Positions 12,159 to 24,540 of a stretch of 64,000 bases of DNA are shown one piece after another. Source of the DNA: Epiperipatus broadwayi (lineage: Eukaryota > Onychophora > Udeonychophora > Euonychophora > Peripatidae). Location of the stretch: contig JAQFVV010012398.1 in assembly GCA_028023455.1 (NCBI GenBank), positions 7,214,682 through 7,278,681 on the forward strand, written 5' to 3'. The position numbers were made by a program, and so were the translations under genes. Every line of letters begins with the position of its first letter. The stretch's first letter is position 1. The notes beneath the pieces were generated by a model, which ran no database searches, was not told the origin of the DNA, and worked only from the letters and a program-made list of their open reading frames with translations.

Positions 12159-15100
12159 ATGCTGTTAAGAATTGGAAGAATCAATGTCAGGTGCTTCAAC
12201 TTACTTGATTGGGCAATGCCATCAAAAGATAATTACATTGCATGGACCCTCATATTGTATGCCTATTGGAGACTAAGCTACATCTTTAATCAAACCCCAA
12301 AGACATCCAAATTCTCTCGCAATTCGGCTCTTTCCACCACATACCCTCACTCTATGCCTCCTCAGGAGTAGCTTTCATCATTAACAAAAGTTTAACATAC
12401 AGAAAATGTCAGACAGTCTATCTAAGCCACAATCATTTACCTCTATCTTAAAAACAGACAGTCTATCTAAGCCACAATCATTTACCTCTATCTTAAAAAC
12501 AATCCTACTTTTGTCCACCAAATCATTAACAAGATTAACTCAATACTCTCATCAGATACCTCTCCTATCATTTGTTTTGGGGATTTCAACATGACTTACC
12601 ACAATTTTAACATGAAATACCTGCACTTCTTCAACAGGCTCATGCTGTGTGGTGAAGGCTTCTTCCCTCCCAATGCATTCTCCTTCTACACACTCCACAA
12701 GTAAACCCTGATCGACCTTCTCTATTACACTCCAGAACTTCACTTCGATCTCAATTCTGAACTCCAATTGGTCCCATTCTCTGACCATCTCACTTTGCTC
12801 ATTTCACTCCACCTAGATCCTACCTGCTCAATTTAGTCAAACGATAACCACACTATCAGACTTCTCAACAAAGTCTCCACTCTGGAATACATCTTCTCAG
12901 AAGTGTACATACTGTTCAACAAAATTCAAAGCCTCTCTCTTCCTCTCTTTCAGGCTTGGGCTTTTTACATAGGCATAATCAGTACACTCATTGACACCTT
13001 CACCAAGAAAACCAAAGGGGCCGAATCAACTCCTCAAAGATCTTGAGTACATTGCTATAAAACTGAGTGACATCACCCAAACAAACACACATCCATGAGA
13101 TCATGAGGCTAAAATGTCAATACAAAGACAAACAAAAGACTCTCATGGAATACATCACCACCAAGAGGTCCAATATATTCCTAGACAAACAACACAACTG
13201 GACAAAAAGTTATACTCACTGGGCAATTGGAACTGCCAAAAGGCCCATGCCAGCTTCGATAGCAATAGACCAACACTCATATGGAGGATATGTTATGCTA
13301 TCAAAAATACACGCCCATTTTAAATCAAAGCTACAAAATGCTAGCTTTGAAATGGGTGACACTTGGAATTGACCTTGCAAGTCAACAGAGCATAACATTA
13401 TGGAAGTGCACATAATCCAGAAGCTCAGGGAATACCTTGACAGCACTCATCCCAGTCCTCCTGGCATTTCTCGATTTGTGTTCCTTCACCTTAGTCAGTA
13501 TACTGGACATATCTTTCACTGCATGATAGACCTTCTTGCATGAGACTTCATAAATATCTCAGATATGTGCCCTGTTGCCCTTGTTCCCTTCTTAAAAAAA
13601 TGAAGGGTACCCTTCAAGTCTTACTAACATCCATCCCATATATATGACACCTCTCCTCATTAAAGCCATTGAGGCCATCATTAAAAGCAGAATAAAGGAA
13701 CAACTGTACACACACATTTCCACATCTCAGTTTGCACACAAGGGGACTTCCACATCACAGCCATTTTTTGCTACCTCCAGCTCACAGAACATATCAGACA
13801 TCTTAGGAAATCAAGGCCTATTGTCACCCAGCTCAATTTTGGTTCTGCATTTGACTCTCTAATCTCCTTCCTACTATTACAAACCCTTTGTCAATACCAC
13901 ATCCCAGAAGTGTACATCTGAATAATAGGCAACTTACTCTTCAACCATTCCATTTTTACATCCCTCGATGGCAGGTTATTATCTGGGTTCAGGACACACC
14001 TCTCCATACCTCAAGGCTCCTCACTCAATACTCTCTGCTTCATCTCCTACCTCAAATCATTCCTTAAAGAAATTGAAGCCCACCTCCCTGGAATTCATGT
14101 ACTAGCACTGAAACAGCAAGTGCACCACATTTTGTATGTAGATATGTCCATCTCCCTTCCTTTTAAAGCCTACTTACCTCAACTACAACAAATTATCAAC
14201 ACATATTCTAGCAAATATAACCTTCACATCAACCATTTAAAATACACAGGCACTATCATAGCTTCACCATTTACCTCTGAGCCACAAAATTTTCTGGGCT
14301 TTCCTGTTGCTAAGTCATTCACAGTAATGAGGAAACAGCTACAAACATCAATCCTAAAGAAGACCCAGAAATTGGTCAATTCTTTGTCTCACATATCACT
14401 GTCTCTGTCAGGGAAAACATCTCTCCTAAACATGATTGTTTTCCCTCGCATCAATTACTATATGTGTGTTCTCAAACCCACAGTGGCTTTGTGTCCAGCA
14501 TAAATTCTATCTGCACTAAGTTATTCTGGAAAAGGAAAATTGTTGCCATTAGCCTGGCTAAACTTCAAAGGCCCAAGGAACTAAATGGCATAGGCCTACA
14601 TTCAATAAACACTTTATACACACAAAAATCCTTCAATTCCATGCACAGTGCCTTCCTGGAGGCCCAAGATGATTCTATCATCTTCCCAGTTGAGCCCACA
14701 GACACTCCTCCACAATTCAAAAGCAAGTGGATCACTGACATCTGGACCCACATCAAAAAATTTGCAAACCCAACAGCTCAAATGCTACAAAACAAAAGAA
14801 CCTATTGGAAAATATACAAGCTGATTCACCCCAGCCAAGTACCTCTCCAAGCAGAGATTGGCATAAACAACAAACTTGTAATCAAAAAGGCCAAGAGATA
14901 GTATTTGGAAACTCAACATATAGATTTCCTTGTAAAGTGAATCTCTTCTCTCTGCCCACTAACCACTTCCTGGTGTGCAAGAGGGAATTCTCACACCTCA
15001 ACACTCTTTGCCAAATCTGCTCATCAGATAAAGAAACTATTCAGCATGTATTACTAACCTGCCCTTATCTCAGTCAGATTCAGTGCCTTATCTACAAAGG

Positions 15101-15215
15101 GAACACAACCAATGCCCAAAACATATCATTCATTAAGCATGTCATCAAAAATGGCACCTTCTCCCTTGTCAGATTGTCCATCTTCCTCACATTTGCAATC
15201 TGGCTTACTAGGTGA
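12159..15215 (+). pseudogene. LINE ORF2 relic: endonuclease, reverse transcriptase, zinc knuckle
   Basis: Starts MLLRIGRINVRCFNLLD at 12159. Endonuclease marks in sequence order are CLLETKLHL near 12257 (catalytic Glu kept), FGDFNM at 12576-12593 and FSDHLTLLISL at 12776 onward. RT marks are FGSAFDSL near 13840, IPQGSSLNTLCF near 14010 and the catalytic block at 14135-14146, which reads YVDM where the family has Y/F-A-D-D, so the second Asp is lost. Then ISLAKLQRPKELNGIGLHS, typical of L1/Tx1-type ORF2, and a C-terminal CQICSS...HVLLTC knuckle at 15009-15062. Frames shift repeatedly and stops interrupt all domains. Together these domains nick target DNA and copy element RNA by target-primed reverse transcription; this copy cannot. 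Confidence 0.8.
12412..12501. repeat. 45-bp perfect tandem duplication in ORF2
   Basis: Two identical 45-bp units start at 12412 and 12457 and translate as DSLSKPQSFTSILKT twice in one frame. It lies in the endonuclease region. Perfect identity suggests slippage after the element died. Confidence 0.95.
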
Positions 15216-15735
15216 AAGCTCATTTTTATGCAAGGAAATCTCAATGCCTGCCAGATCTTCCTTGAGCTACTTGCCAAGATAACACAAAAAGATAAATTGT
15301 TGGCTCCTGAATGGCTTTTCAAAGACACTTGGACAAGCATCTCTTTCCCAAGCAGATGAATGCTCACTTTGAGAAATTCAAAGCACCCACACTTACACTA
15401 TGATGCAGCCATCTAGTGCTACAATGACAGCATAAGGTGACAAATTTACCTGGACTCTTTGATTTACTTAGCTCATGTAACATGTATAGTCCCAATAAAG
15501 TTGTTTTTGGAAAAAAATGAGATTGATGCTTTGTCTTTTAAAGATTGCATTTTCATATAAATTCCTTTGATTATTATTTAGTAATTATAGTATTACCTAA
15601 TAATTTAAATAAATATTAATTAAAAGTTTAAAATATTATTTTGTAATTACAAACTTTCTTGCCAGTCTAGCATGGACTGGCAGAAAACTTCTGCAGACCC
15701 GTGGAGGTCCGTGGATCAAGGGTTGAAGACCACTG

Positions 15736-15839
15736 ATTTAAGTCATTTACATTTTGCAGATGTTGTTGCTTTTGCAAGTAATGCTTTAGAGTTTCAGGAA
15801 ATGTTCCAAGTGTTATCAGATGAAAGTAATGAACTAAAG
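15736..15839 (+). pseudogene. RTE LINE copy B, part 2 (RT palm)
   Basis: Continues part 1 after the 8-bp duplication: DLSHLHFADVVAFASNALEFQEMF and LSDES, spanning the RT catalytic block. Copy C reads FTDEVVVFANNALELQEML here. The sequence FADV lacks one residue of the FADD motif, so the active site is destroyed. The frame is broken again near 15840 by a foldback array. Confidence 0.85.
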
Positions 15840-17179
15840 ATTAGCCTTTCAAACCAACGTACATGCATTTTTTACAAATGTTAATAATAATAAATGAATA
15901 CTTTCATTTCCAACACAAGATAAAGTCTTTGTAAATGAATCCACTCATTCATTCAACCCAAATGTTTATATATGGGCAAATCTTATGTACTGGATATAAA
16001 AACATGAGGATAAATCAATCATTTTAAATTACTGTTTACTATGTCTGAATGAATGACATCAACTAAATTATCTAGAATTTACAAAATGTCACTCTTAAAT
16101 GAAACTAAACATATGTAAATGAGGCATTTATTTATATAGCGCTATGTTTATAAATTGTAATAAACTAAAGTTAGCAAAGATTAGCCTTTCAAGGTAATGT
16201 ACATGCGCTTTTTATGAATGTTAATAATAATAAATGAATACTTTCATTTTCAACACAAGATAAAGTCTTTGCGAAGAAATAAATGAATCCACTCATTCAT
16301 TCAACCCAAATGCCTACATTTTCAACACAAGATAAAGTCTTTGCGAAAAAATAAATGAATCCACTCATTCATTCAACCCAAATGCTTATATATGGGCAAA
16401 TCTTAAGTACTGCATATGAAAGTGTGAGAATAAATCAATCACTTTAAATTACTGTTTACTATGTCTGAATGAATGACGTCAATGAAATTATCTAGAATTT
16501 ACGAAATGTCTCTCTTAAATGAAACTAAACATATGTAAATAAGGCATTTATTTATATAGCGCTATGTTTATAAATTGTAATAAACTAAAGATTAGTCTTT
16601 CAAGCTAACATACATGCACTTTTTACGAATGTTAATAATAAATGAATACTTTCATTTCCAGCACAAGATAAAGTCTTTGCAAATGAATGGGCAGATATTA
16701 AGTACTGGATATGAAAGCATGAGTATTCATTTATTATTATTAACATTCGTAAAAAGTGCATGTATGTTAGCTTGAAAGGCTAATCTTTAGTTTATTACAA
16801 TTTATAAACATAGCGCTATATAAATAAATGCCTCATTTACATATGTTTAGTTTCATTTAAGAGTGACGTTTCGTAAATTTCTAGATAATTTCGTTGATGT
16901 CATTCATTCAGACATAGTAAACAGCAATTTAAAGTGATTGATTTATCCTCACACTTTCATATCCAGTACTTAAGATTTGCCCATATATAAGCATTTGGAT
17001 TCAATGAATGAGTGGATTCATTTATTCATTCACAAAGACTTTATCTTGTGTTGGAAATGAAAATATTCATTTATTATTATTAACATTCATAAAAAGTGCA
17101 TGTACATTAGCTTGAAAGGCTAATCTTTAGTTTATTACAATTTAAAAACATAGCGCTATATAAATAAATGCCTCATTTA
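15840..17179. repeat. tandem and inverted foldback array inserted in RTE copy B
   Basis: Three forward units (from about 15840, 16175 and 16585) share CTAAAGATTAGCCTTTCAA, TTTACGAATGTTAATAAT, CACAAGATAAAGTCTTTG, GAATGAATGACRTCAA and TATATAGCGCTATGTTTAT. At about 16725 the orientation flips, and 16725-17179 repeats the same blocks in reverse complement. It ends with the complement of the GTAAATGAGGCATTTA terminus. A diverged ~23-bp RTE segment (CAGATGAAAG...) is present on both sides, at 15817-15839 and 17180-17202, consistent with a target duplication. There are no ORFs. The internal TATAGCGCTATA palindrome is a notable constant. Confidence 0.8.
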
Positions 17180-17368
17180 CAGATGAAATGAAAGTAAGAA
17201 AGTAGGTTTAAAAGTAAATGTTAAAAATACTAAAGTAATGTCAATGAATTTTATCAAAAGATGAAAATAACAATTGATAATGATGAGTTGGAAGCATAAT
17301 GGATGAAATTAATTATACAATTAAACTTGCTTGGGATGCTTTTGGTAGAAATTACTTAATATTAAAAT
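17180..17368 (+). pseudogene. RTE LINE copy B, part 3
   Basis: Resumes RTE sequence after the foldback array: K-V-N-V-K-N-T-K-V-M, then I-D-N-D-E-L-E and MDEINYTIKLAWDAFGRNYLILK, matching copy C (MDEINHRIKLAWSAFGRNNLILK). It breaks after the LILK codons where a Penelope-like fragment is inserted. Confidence 0.85.
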
Positions 17369-17960
17369 AGTTAAGATTTTACTTCATTAATGCTTAAATA
17401 AATTAATATATATATGTGCTCTGCGCACAGTTAATGAAACTATTAATAAATTGTCAAAATTTTTACTGCCAAGCGCTTTTGGGACAGTCTACAGTCCCAT
17501 ATTCATGGTGAGTTATTCTGTTAATAACTGTAAAACTATGCAAATTTTATGCAAATTTATATGCAGATGTTACGTGGACCATTTACGAGATAGGGAATAG
17601 CAGGCCTCTCTTCTGTTGATTGCCGATGGGTCAGCCGCAATGAAGTAAGCTTCCCTAACTTTATGTTTGGTGTCATTTGTTTCAGAGCAAATGACACTGG
17701 CTGTTGTAGGTAGAAAAGCATGTCCAGAGTTTCTTTCGTGTTCGACAAAAATCGAATTACCTTCATACTTTGTTTTGGTTTTATTGTAAAGGTATCGGTG
17801 TTGAGCTACTCTGGTGGCAATGTTAGTTTTGGTCTCTCCATAATATGTTGCCATGCAATTTCTTTGGGGGCAGGTAATTTTGTACACAACTTGAGGGGTG
17901 AGTTTAGGTTTGATCCTGTCTTTGGTATTATTTATCAGTCTATTGGTGTTGGGAGGTAAA
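17369..17960 (-). pseudogene. Penelope-like element fragment with GIY-YIG endonuclease (P1)
   Basis: On the minus strand, PNTNRLINNTKDRIKPK and then VVYKITCPQRNCMATYYGETKTNIATRV give a GIY-YIG module (VVY...YYGE), continuing EHERNSGHAF, ASVICSETNDTKHKVREAYFI (catalytic Glu in VREA) and ending SLSRKWST at 17570. PLE proteins combine a reverse transcriptase with a C-terminal GIY-YIG nuclease; only the nuclease end and the 3' tail survive. The tail, near 17472-17507, has a hairpin motif described separately. Short TAAAA words at both edges may be the target duplication. It splits RTE copy B between LILK and GN/MSM. It is truncated and not functional, although the nuclease frame itself is almost intact. 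Confidence 0.85.
17472..17507 (-). ncRNA. hammerhead-like core in PLE P1 tail
   Basis: Minus strand reads CATGAATAT, then a hairpin GGGAC-TGTAGACT-GTCCC, then AAAAGCGCT. The order strand-hairpin-GAAA-like matches the hammerhead core CUGANGA-stem II-GAAA in decayed form. Confidence 0.4.
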
Positions 17961-18452
17961 AAGGAAATATGTCTATGTGTTTGAAAAAGAATATTTTTAA
18001 TAAATGTGTTTTAACAATTTTTACCTATGGATCTGAGACATGGACATGTAATTGAAAAGCAATACAGAGATTTCATGCCACTCAGTGATGTATGGAGAGA
18101 TGCATGTTAGGAATAACAAGAAGAGATTAAAAAAGAAATACTTGGGTGAGAGAATAAGCAAGTTTTATTGACATCATTAAAAAAATTAAGAGACTGAAGT
18201 GGAGATGGGATTGACATATTTCTACGAGAAATGATAATAGATCGACAGTTGAAATCTTAAACTGGATTTCAAGAGATTGTAAAAAAAATGTAAAAAAATA
18301 CTACATGTGAAATGAATGGATGAAATATGGAAGTGTTGAAATAATGTGAAGAAGAGAGGCTAGAACTGAGAGAAAGTGGATTGAATTTGGAGAGACTTTC
18401 ATCGACCTTCATCCTACAATGGATTGATATTGATTGAAAATAATGTGATGAT
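17961..18452 (+). pseudogene. RTE LINE copy B, part 4 (C-terminus and tail)
   Basis: MSMCLKKNIFNKCVLTIFTYGSETWTCN, then CMERCMLGITRRD, NTWVRE, IKKIKRLKWRWD, NRSTVEILNWISRDCK and RKWIEFGETF reproduce the RTE C-terminal region that follows the RT. It ends with a GAT/AAT-rich tail near 18420-18452, like copies A and C. Stops replace several codons. This closes the copy B relic that started near 6480. Confidence 0.88.
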
Positions 18453-19675
18453 ACATATATGGAAATATTTGGAGAAACAATTTACATATCAATTTGTCTA
18501 TATAAACATCATGATGTAATTTTTTTTTTTTTGCTTATTAATTCTTTTCTTCAAAAACTTTTAATACAAAACCAACAAATACTAAGTACAACAGTGATAA
18601 ATATTTTACTAAATATTCTTAGTTTCTAAATAAATAATCAAATCACATATTGATCAGGAATTCACAAAATACCAAACAACAGAAGTGATAGGGTTGGTCT
18701 GTGATTCATGAACCTTAAATTCTAAAGAGTATCATTCTAATATTGAACAAAATCATCAGGGCAACAAGTATTTTTCTGCATTCTGTTTTCATGTGAGAGC
18801 TAAATGATAACATTTTTAAATAGCCTCAATTTCACTTTAAAGATCTTGGCACAAAAACAAAACTAGAATTATATATTTCTAGAAGCATACATTTGGTCAG
18901 TGTATGAAATACATCTTAACAATTTTAACTAATAGCAATTTCTATTTTTTATTATCATAATTATGCCACCTAGTACTAGCTATAGTAATCAATAAAAGCC
19001 TAATTGTAATGCTTAATAAATCATTACCAGTGCTACTCCATCCAATTTCCTTAGACAGTTTCTAAGGTAAGGCTTTATCAGAAAGAATATATGGATCTGA
19101 AATCAGTACACTAGGACATTATGAAAATAAGGTGCCTTTTCTCTAACAGCCATCATTTTTTTGCTGTATTATCAACATCCCACATCAAACTGAGAAATAT
19201 ATTAAGGTTTTTGATCTAAGCCAATTTTCTTTTATAAGTACATAGACCTAAAATCAGTTCAGTATTTATATATAATGGTGGCTTTAATTTCTTACTAATT
19301 CTAGATATTTTTATTCTTTGTCCAGCATTGGTATAAAACCAATAAATTATCCATAACCTCAGCTTACATAATATTATTAAGTAACATTTTATTTTTCCTA
19401 GTAATTAATAAATTATGGTCAAAGGATAGAGATGCCTATGCAAATAAAAAATAACTTAATTGCTTAAAATTATGATTTTTAAACATTATCACTATACACT
19501 TTACTAAGTTTTGTGTTCTATATAGCTATGTAGTTTGTCTAAGTATTGCACTGGTCCTGATTACATAAATTTAAAAGGTAGTACAAAAATAAAATTAATA
19601 TGAGAGCAATATTTTGATCTTTTTTAATCTTTTTATTTACATAACATCCAATGGATTATGAGGTCTGAATTTATT
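18453..19675. other. AT-rich stretch, no gene seen
   Basis: No coding signal, repeat or RNA gene was recognised. Poly(T) near 18520-18532 may belong to the end of an insertion. Confidence 0.5.
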
Positions 19676-20125
19676 TGTGGGGTATGGATATTCTGATAAA
19701 CTTTCAAGTTTATTGAATATTAAGAAATTTATCCAGATTTGTTTTAAAAACATTCATTTTTTATGAGGGTTTAAACTGATCTTCTAAGTTCTTGCTTATT
19801 CTAACCTAGGTCACTAAAGAATAGTGTCTTGATTTTGATATCTTGCTAACTGGGAAGCCAGGGGAAATTGGTTGTACAAAGTATTTATATTATGGCAATG
19901 TAGATCAATGTTTTATTTTTGTAGAAAATAAGCCGTGATAATACAAATAAATTCATACCTCATAATTCACTGAAAGTTATGTAAATGAAAAGGTTAATAA
20001 AGGTCAAAAACTTAAAAGATCAGTTTAAACCCTCATCAAAAAAATGAATATTTTTAAAACAAACCTGGACAAATTTCTTAATATTCAATAAACTTGAAAG
20101 TTTATAAAAATATCCATACCCTACA
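19676..20125. repeat. foldback element with ~118-bp arms
   Basis: Left arm 19676-19794 and right arm 20005-20125 are close reverse complements; TGGGGTATGGATATT on the left faces ATATCCATACCCTACA on the right, and AGGGTTTAAACTGATCTTC faces AAGATCAGTTTAAACCCT. The spacer is about 210 bp. There is no ORF. Size and structure suggest a MITE; a clear target duplication was not identified. Confidence 0.75.
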
Positions 20126-23100
20126 GTCTTATTTAAAATTTATATTTAATTTACAATAGAAACTACATAAGCAAAGTTGAATGTTAAGAAATAATAAATC
20201 TTAGATTGAGCATTATCTATGTACTATATGAATATAAAGAAGAAACAAAATGAAACTTAATTGGCCAAATTTAAAGCATTCATATAGTATCCTGTGTTGT
20301 CTAATGCAATGATAGAGTGGTAGACTTAAGAACTAAGGATTCCAAGAATCACAGCTTAATACTGAAACTACCAGTACTCAAGCATTATATGATTAGCTAG
20401 GCAACAAACCTTTTAATTTTATTATTTAAATGGTTATTGAATTATTACAGGACACATCTCTTAATAATCAGATAAAAACCAAATAAGAAAGCTTTCAAAA
20501 TTCTCTCACACACTGCACATAATATTGATTCATAATTTAAAAACCATATGGATTATCATATGTGAGCATTTCTTATAAGAAATATATCAAGAATTAAAGA
20601 ATTTGATTGGCAGTGGATAATATATTTTCCATTACATATTTAAGGTACTTCTAAAACGGACATATCATCATATGTGAAATGCAGTAAAAAATGTACGTAG
20701 TACAAATATTTTAAGTATTGCTAGCCGTCATTACAGTGGCAAGTATAATTTTAGAAAAAATGGAAGATAAAAACATAAAACCATAATTGTATTTACAATT
20801 TCATATACTTTTACATAAAGCAAAAAAAATAATAAACGCAAAAATGGAATCAGAAAATGCATTGGTATAATTAAACAATGAAAACGTGATTACGTAAAAT
20901 GTTACTGATACAATTAATGCACGAAAATAACTTGTGGAATAAAAAATCATAATGATTAGATAGTATAATAAGTTTCTAAAAAACTGATAATTATAACATT
21001 AAATAAATGAGACGGATGATGAGAACTGTACTTACATTTTTAATACGGGGAAAAAAATATTGAAATTAGAATTGTCTATACAGTTATACATACACAGACA
21101 TTAAAATAATATTAAATGCACATCATTATAAATACATGTACTTAAGCTTAATTCAAATTCAAATTTAATTGACTTAATACACTATGACATAAAAATTATG
21201 AAATTAAATAATCATATATAAGTAAATAAATTCTATAATAACCTTTGGATATACAATGTCACACAAAAACAAAACCACTCTATATGTAATTAATGGGATC
21301 AAATCATTATTCCTCGGGATATAAATATATTTTTAGCAGCGATCAAGAATAGAATGGACACAATTCTTTTTTAAGTTTTTAATGCTTATAAGCATCTCTT
21401 ATTAATATTTGTAGATATTCAGAATAAACTTAATATACCAACCACAATTATACAAGAATGCATACAGAATCTATCTTTTAATAGTCAAAAAGTGCTAATT
21501 TTGTGTTTACAATCCCACAATTGTTGGTAAGGGTAACGTTATAATTATTCAAAGTTTAAATAATAGTTGGGTTCAATCTATTATTGATCCTAGCTAAACA
21601 TACAGAATGTTATTTAATCATAGCCTAAAGAAAAATAATATGCTTCCAGTTATTATTAATATCTCTTAATTTTATGTTTATAATAAATTAACAATGCATC
21701 TGATGTATGTATTGTCTAATGCCTGATTTTAATGATTATATATATATATATGTTGTAACAGTCAAAATGTGCAACTAACATGAAAATCACTCAAGGATAA
21801 TTTGCATGCAGCTCTACATTCCAACATCACATGATCATAAACTTTTTATATCTTACTAGACTCAGTTAAATTCAAGTGTTTCTTATTATATTTTAATCAC
21901 CATTATTGATTTCAATAAATGATAAATGCTAGAATGATGATAAATTACGATTTATTTACGTATATATATATATATATATATATATAATGATAAAACAAAT
22001 AATACAATTGACAGAACTCCTCGGGAAACATCAGTCTTTTGGTCTTTTATCCAGGATTGAATTTAGCATAACAACTTACTGATCTAGTGTCTTATTATAT
22101 ACCCTAGTAGTTAAATGAAAAATTATTCATTGCTCTAGTATGCACAGAGAATATATGTCTTTATGCATCTTAATTATCTCTGAAAAGATACAGGATTGCT
22201 GCATAGACTAATTGTAACTACTAATATCTATTTATATAACCCAGTTTTAAGATCTATACATTTTACAAGTTTTAGGTTAAAATTTATTTAATAAACTATA
22301 TTATTAAAAGAACTAGACTAACATAAATCTTTCAGGCTATAGTGTTGGGAAAACTAATGCTAAGCAAGTGAAATAAAGGAAACAATATTATATGAGTCAG
22401 AAGCTTTTAAGTGGTTGTTTTAATAGCATGAAAATAAAATCACCTAATGCCAGGTAAGAATTACACATCTATCTGGCATTAGTGAACTTAAGAACTAATT
22501 GGTAGAAATTGTCATTTACCTAGTAAATAACAATAATAATTTAATAAGTGTAAGTAGCAATTAAAAGCATCGGCTTTGTACTTTTTTTGAACAAACAAAG
22601 AATATATATGACATATGATATAAGGAAGGAATGTGTGTCTTCCAAATAATAATAACCATGCTAAATCATTGAGTGTAAGAGGCAGGAAAAACACCTGCTT
22701 TACTCTTGTTTCTGGATAATCAAATATATATATAAAGCAGCCTGAAATAATATATTAGTTCAAGAAAATCATAATTCCTTTCCCATGCTTATCTATCTCA
22801 AACCTGTGAGGGAATTTTGCTTAAAACTGTAAATTGTTGTAATTATGAAAAATACTCTTTATTAATTTATTGAATATGTCTATGCAATCCTTTACCTAAC
22901 CAGACGTTATTAGTTTACATTATTTATGTTAATAGTTATTCTAATTTTTAATACATTGAAAGCTAGTGGAAATGATCATTATTAACATGTTTTAAAATAA
23001 TTAATCAAAATTAGTATAAGAAAATGTAAAATAAATCATAACAATCTACACAAAATTTTCAGTGGAAATGAGATATACATAAATATAACAGATTTTAAAT

Positions 23101-24155
23101 ATCTTATGTTAGTGAGACAGAATCATAATAGTATATAATTAAAGTTCATACCAGTTACCCTTTTTATCTTTAAAAAGTTCATGTTCTGAATTTATATATC
23201 TGTAGACTTTTTGTGGTACCATAAGTATAGGTATAATATAGCTATGTTTGCTGGTACTCTACAAAATTTCTGAGATTATTCTAGCTGACTGACATAGTTT
23301 TCTTTAATATGCATTCCTATTTTATTCAATGGATAACATTTAATGGTGTTTATTTGCTGAATAATGGCTGATCCGTTTTCCAAAGCTATAGACACTTTTG
23401 AAATTAGGTGACATGCAGTTTACATATAATCTGGACAAATGATCAATGTAATGGTTGTTTAGTACATAACAACGACTTCTGTACTTTATAATGGATACTA
23501 AAATTACACTCTGCTGGCTTGGCTAGAGTAGAGAAGATGGCAGGCTCCTCTTTTCCGGCATAATATTCTAACACTGCTTTTGACAGTCAAGAAAGGATGC
23601 ACAAATGAAGAATCAAAGCATAAGCATATTAATTCGATCATCCCCTATTTACAATTCACTGAGCTGTTTATCAGTTTTCATTATGGTTCAATTTCAAAAT
23701 CTATCCATTGGTTGTAGATTAGTCTTAACTTCCCTATGGTCCATGGTGTATTGACCAATTACAGAATTTACAAAAATTTGGCTTTGAAAAAGGATGATAA
23801 AAAGATATGATGTTTAGACCAACCAATATATGATATTTATCTCATAATTACTCGACCGTTTATCTAAAATTTAATTATTTATATAATATCAATTTTACTC
23901 ATCTTATTATAAAATAGCCTTACAATTGTTAATTAATAAAATATTTTGTTTTAAATTACTTTAATTATTTTACATTTAATGAGCCTAATATATATTAAAC
24001 GTGCATATACTTATATATATTTTCTGTCTAGCAAAAGTTTGTAATATCTTTAATTAAATATTCCTAATAATTTTTTTAATTATATATATAAACTTTCATA
24101 TAACTCTCATTATATATATATATATAACTGTAATTAACTATTATTTTTTATACTA
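20126..24155. other. long AT-rich stretch, no gene seen
   Basis: Contains (TA)n tracts near 21738-21750, 21961-21986 and 24113-24126. A possible tRNA-like patch at about 20300-20360 (GATAGAGTGGTAGAC followed by GATTCCAAGAATC) cannot be folded into a complete tRNA. No exon-like frame was recognised on either strand. Confidence 0.45.
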
Positions 24156-24243
24156 CAGGATTGAAAGACTATATATAATAATTAATTACTGTTATATTTA
24201 TTATTTTTATTGTTATTACAATAGTTTTTAATTAACGGACATT
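24156..24243 (+). mobile_element. 3'-terminal fragment of a Penelope-like element
   Basis: GATTGAAAGACTATATATAA...ACTGTTATATTTATT...GTTATTACAATAG...TTAATTAACGGACATT matches the 3' end of PLE P3 (minus strand, about 39305-39385) and the end of the palindrome at 30430-30470. Only the terminal ~90 bp are present, an extreme 5' truncation. Confidence 0.7.
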
Positions 24244-24540
24244 ATATATATATAGTGATCATACAAGAAGTTCTGGAACCAAAAGACACTCAGGTGTGCA
24301 CCATAATAGATATGAATTTTTCCTCTTATAGAAAACATAATATCTAATTATAATTACTAAACTATTAGGTTCTTATAGCAACTTAAATATTATCTCAAGT
24401 ATTTCACTTTATTTAAAATTTAAAAATTTAAGTTCTCCTTACAATTTTAAATAATTTCATCTCAGGTTCTAAAATGTATATATTTTAGGATTCAAAATTA
24501 AAATGCACATGGAACAAGAAAAATGATAATGTAATAAAAG

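Larger units (their letters stand above)
9147..15512 (+). mobile_element. near full-length Tx1/L1-like LINE (copy 2)
   Basis: A two-ORF non-LTR retrotransposon: ORF1 from about 9702, ORF2 from about 12159, ending with AATAAAGTTGTTTTTGG and a short A run near 15511. The word AAAAATGAGATT occurs at 9135-9146 and again at 15513-15524, a likely target duplication; the poly(A) run blurs its exact edge. The element is inside the hAT sequence, so it inserted after the hAT. It is richer in GC and C than the surrounding DNA, which helps show its borders. Many stops and frameshifts show it is dead. The 5' boundary is inferred only from the duplicated word. Confidence 0.75.
8560..15735. mobile_element. 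hAT-type DNA transposon (non-autonomous) carrying a LINE
   Basis: The left end starts CAGTGGACTTCAATC and the right end finishes GGTTGAAGACCACTG, giving imperfect terminal inverted repeats of the CAGTGG type seen in many hAT elements. A subterminal stretch also matches (CTGCAGACTGGC and GACTGGCAGAAG against the complement of GACTGGCAGAAAACTTCTGCAGAC). Exact 8-bp direct repeats flank it. After removing the LINE at 9147-15512 only about 800 bp remain. No BED finger or DDE/RNase-H transposase frame is visible, so this copy would have depended on a transposase supplied elsewhere. It sits inside RTE copy B. Confidence 0.85.

Noticed and set aside
20300-20360. tRNA-like A/B box pair
   Set aside because: Arms do not pair into a cloverleaf; spacing is wrong for a pol III promoter.
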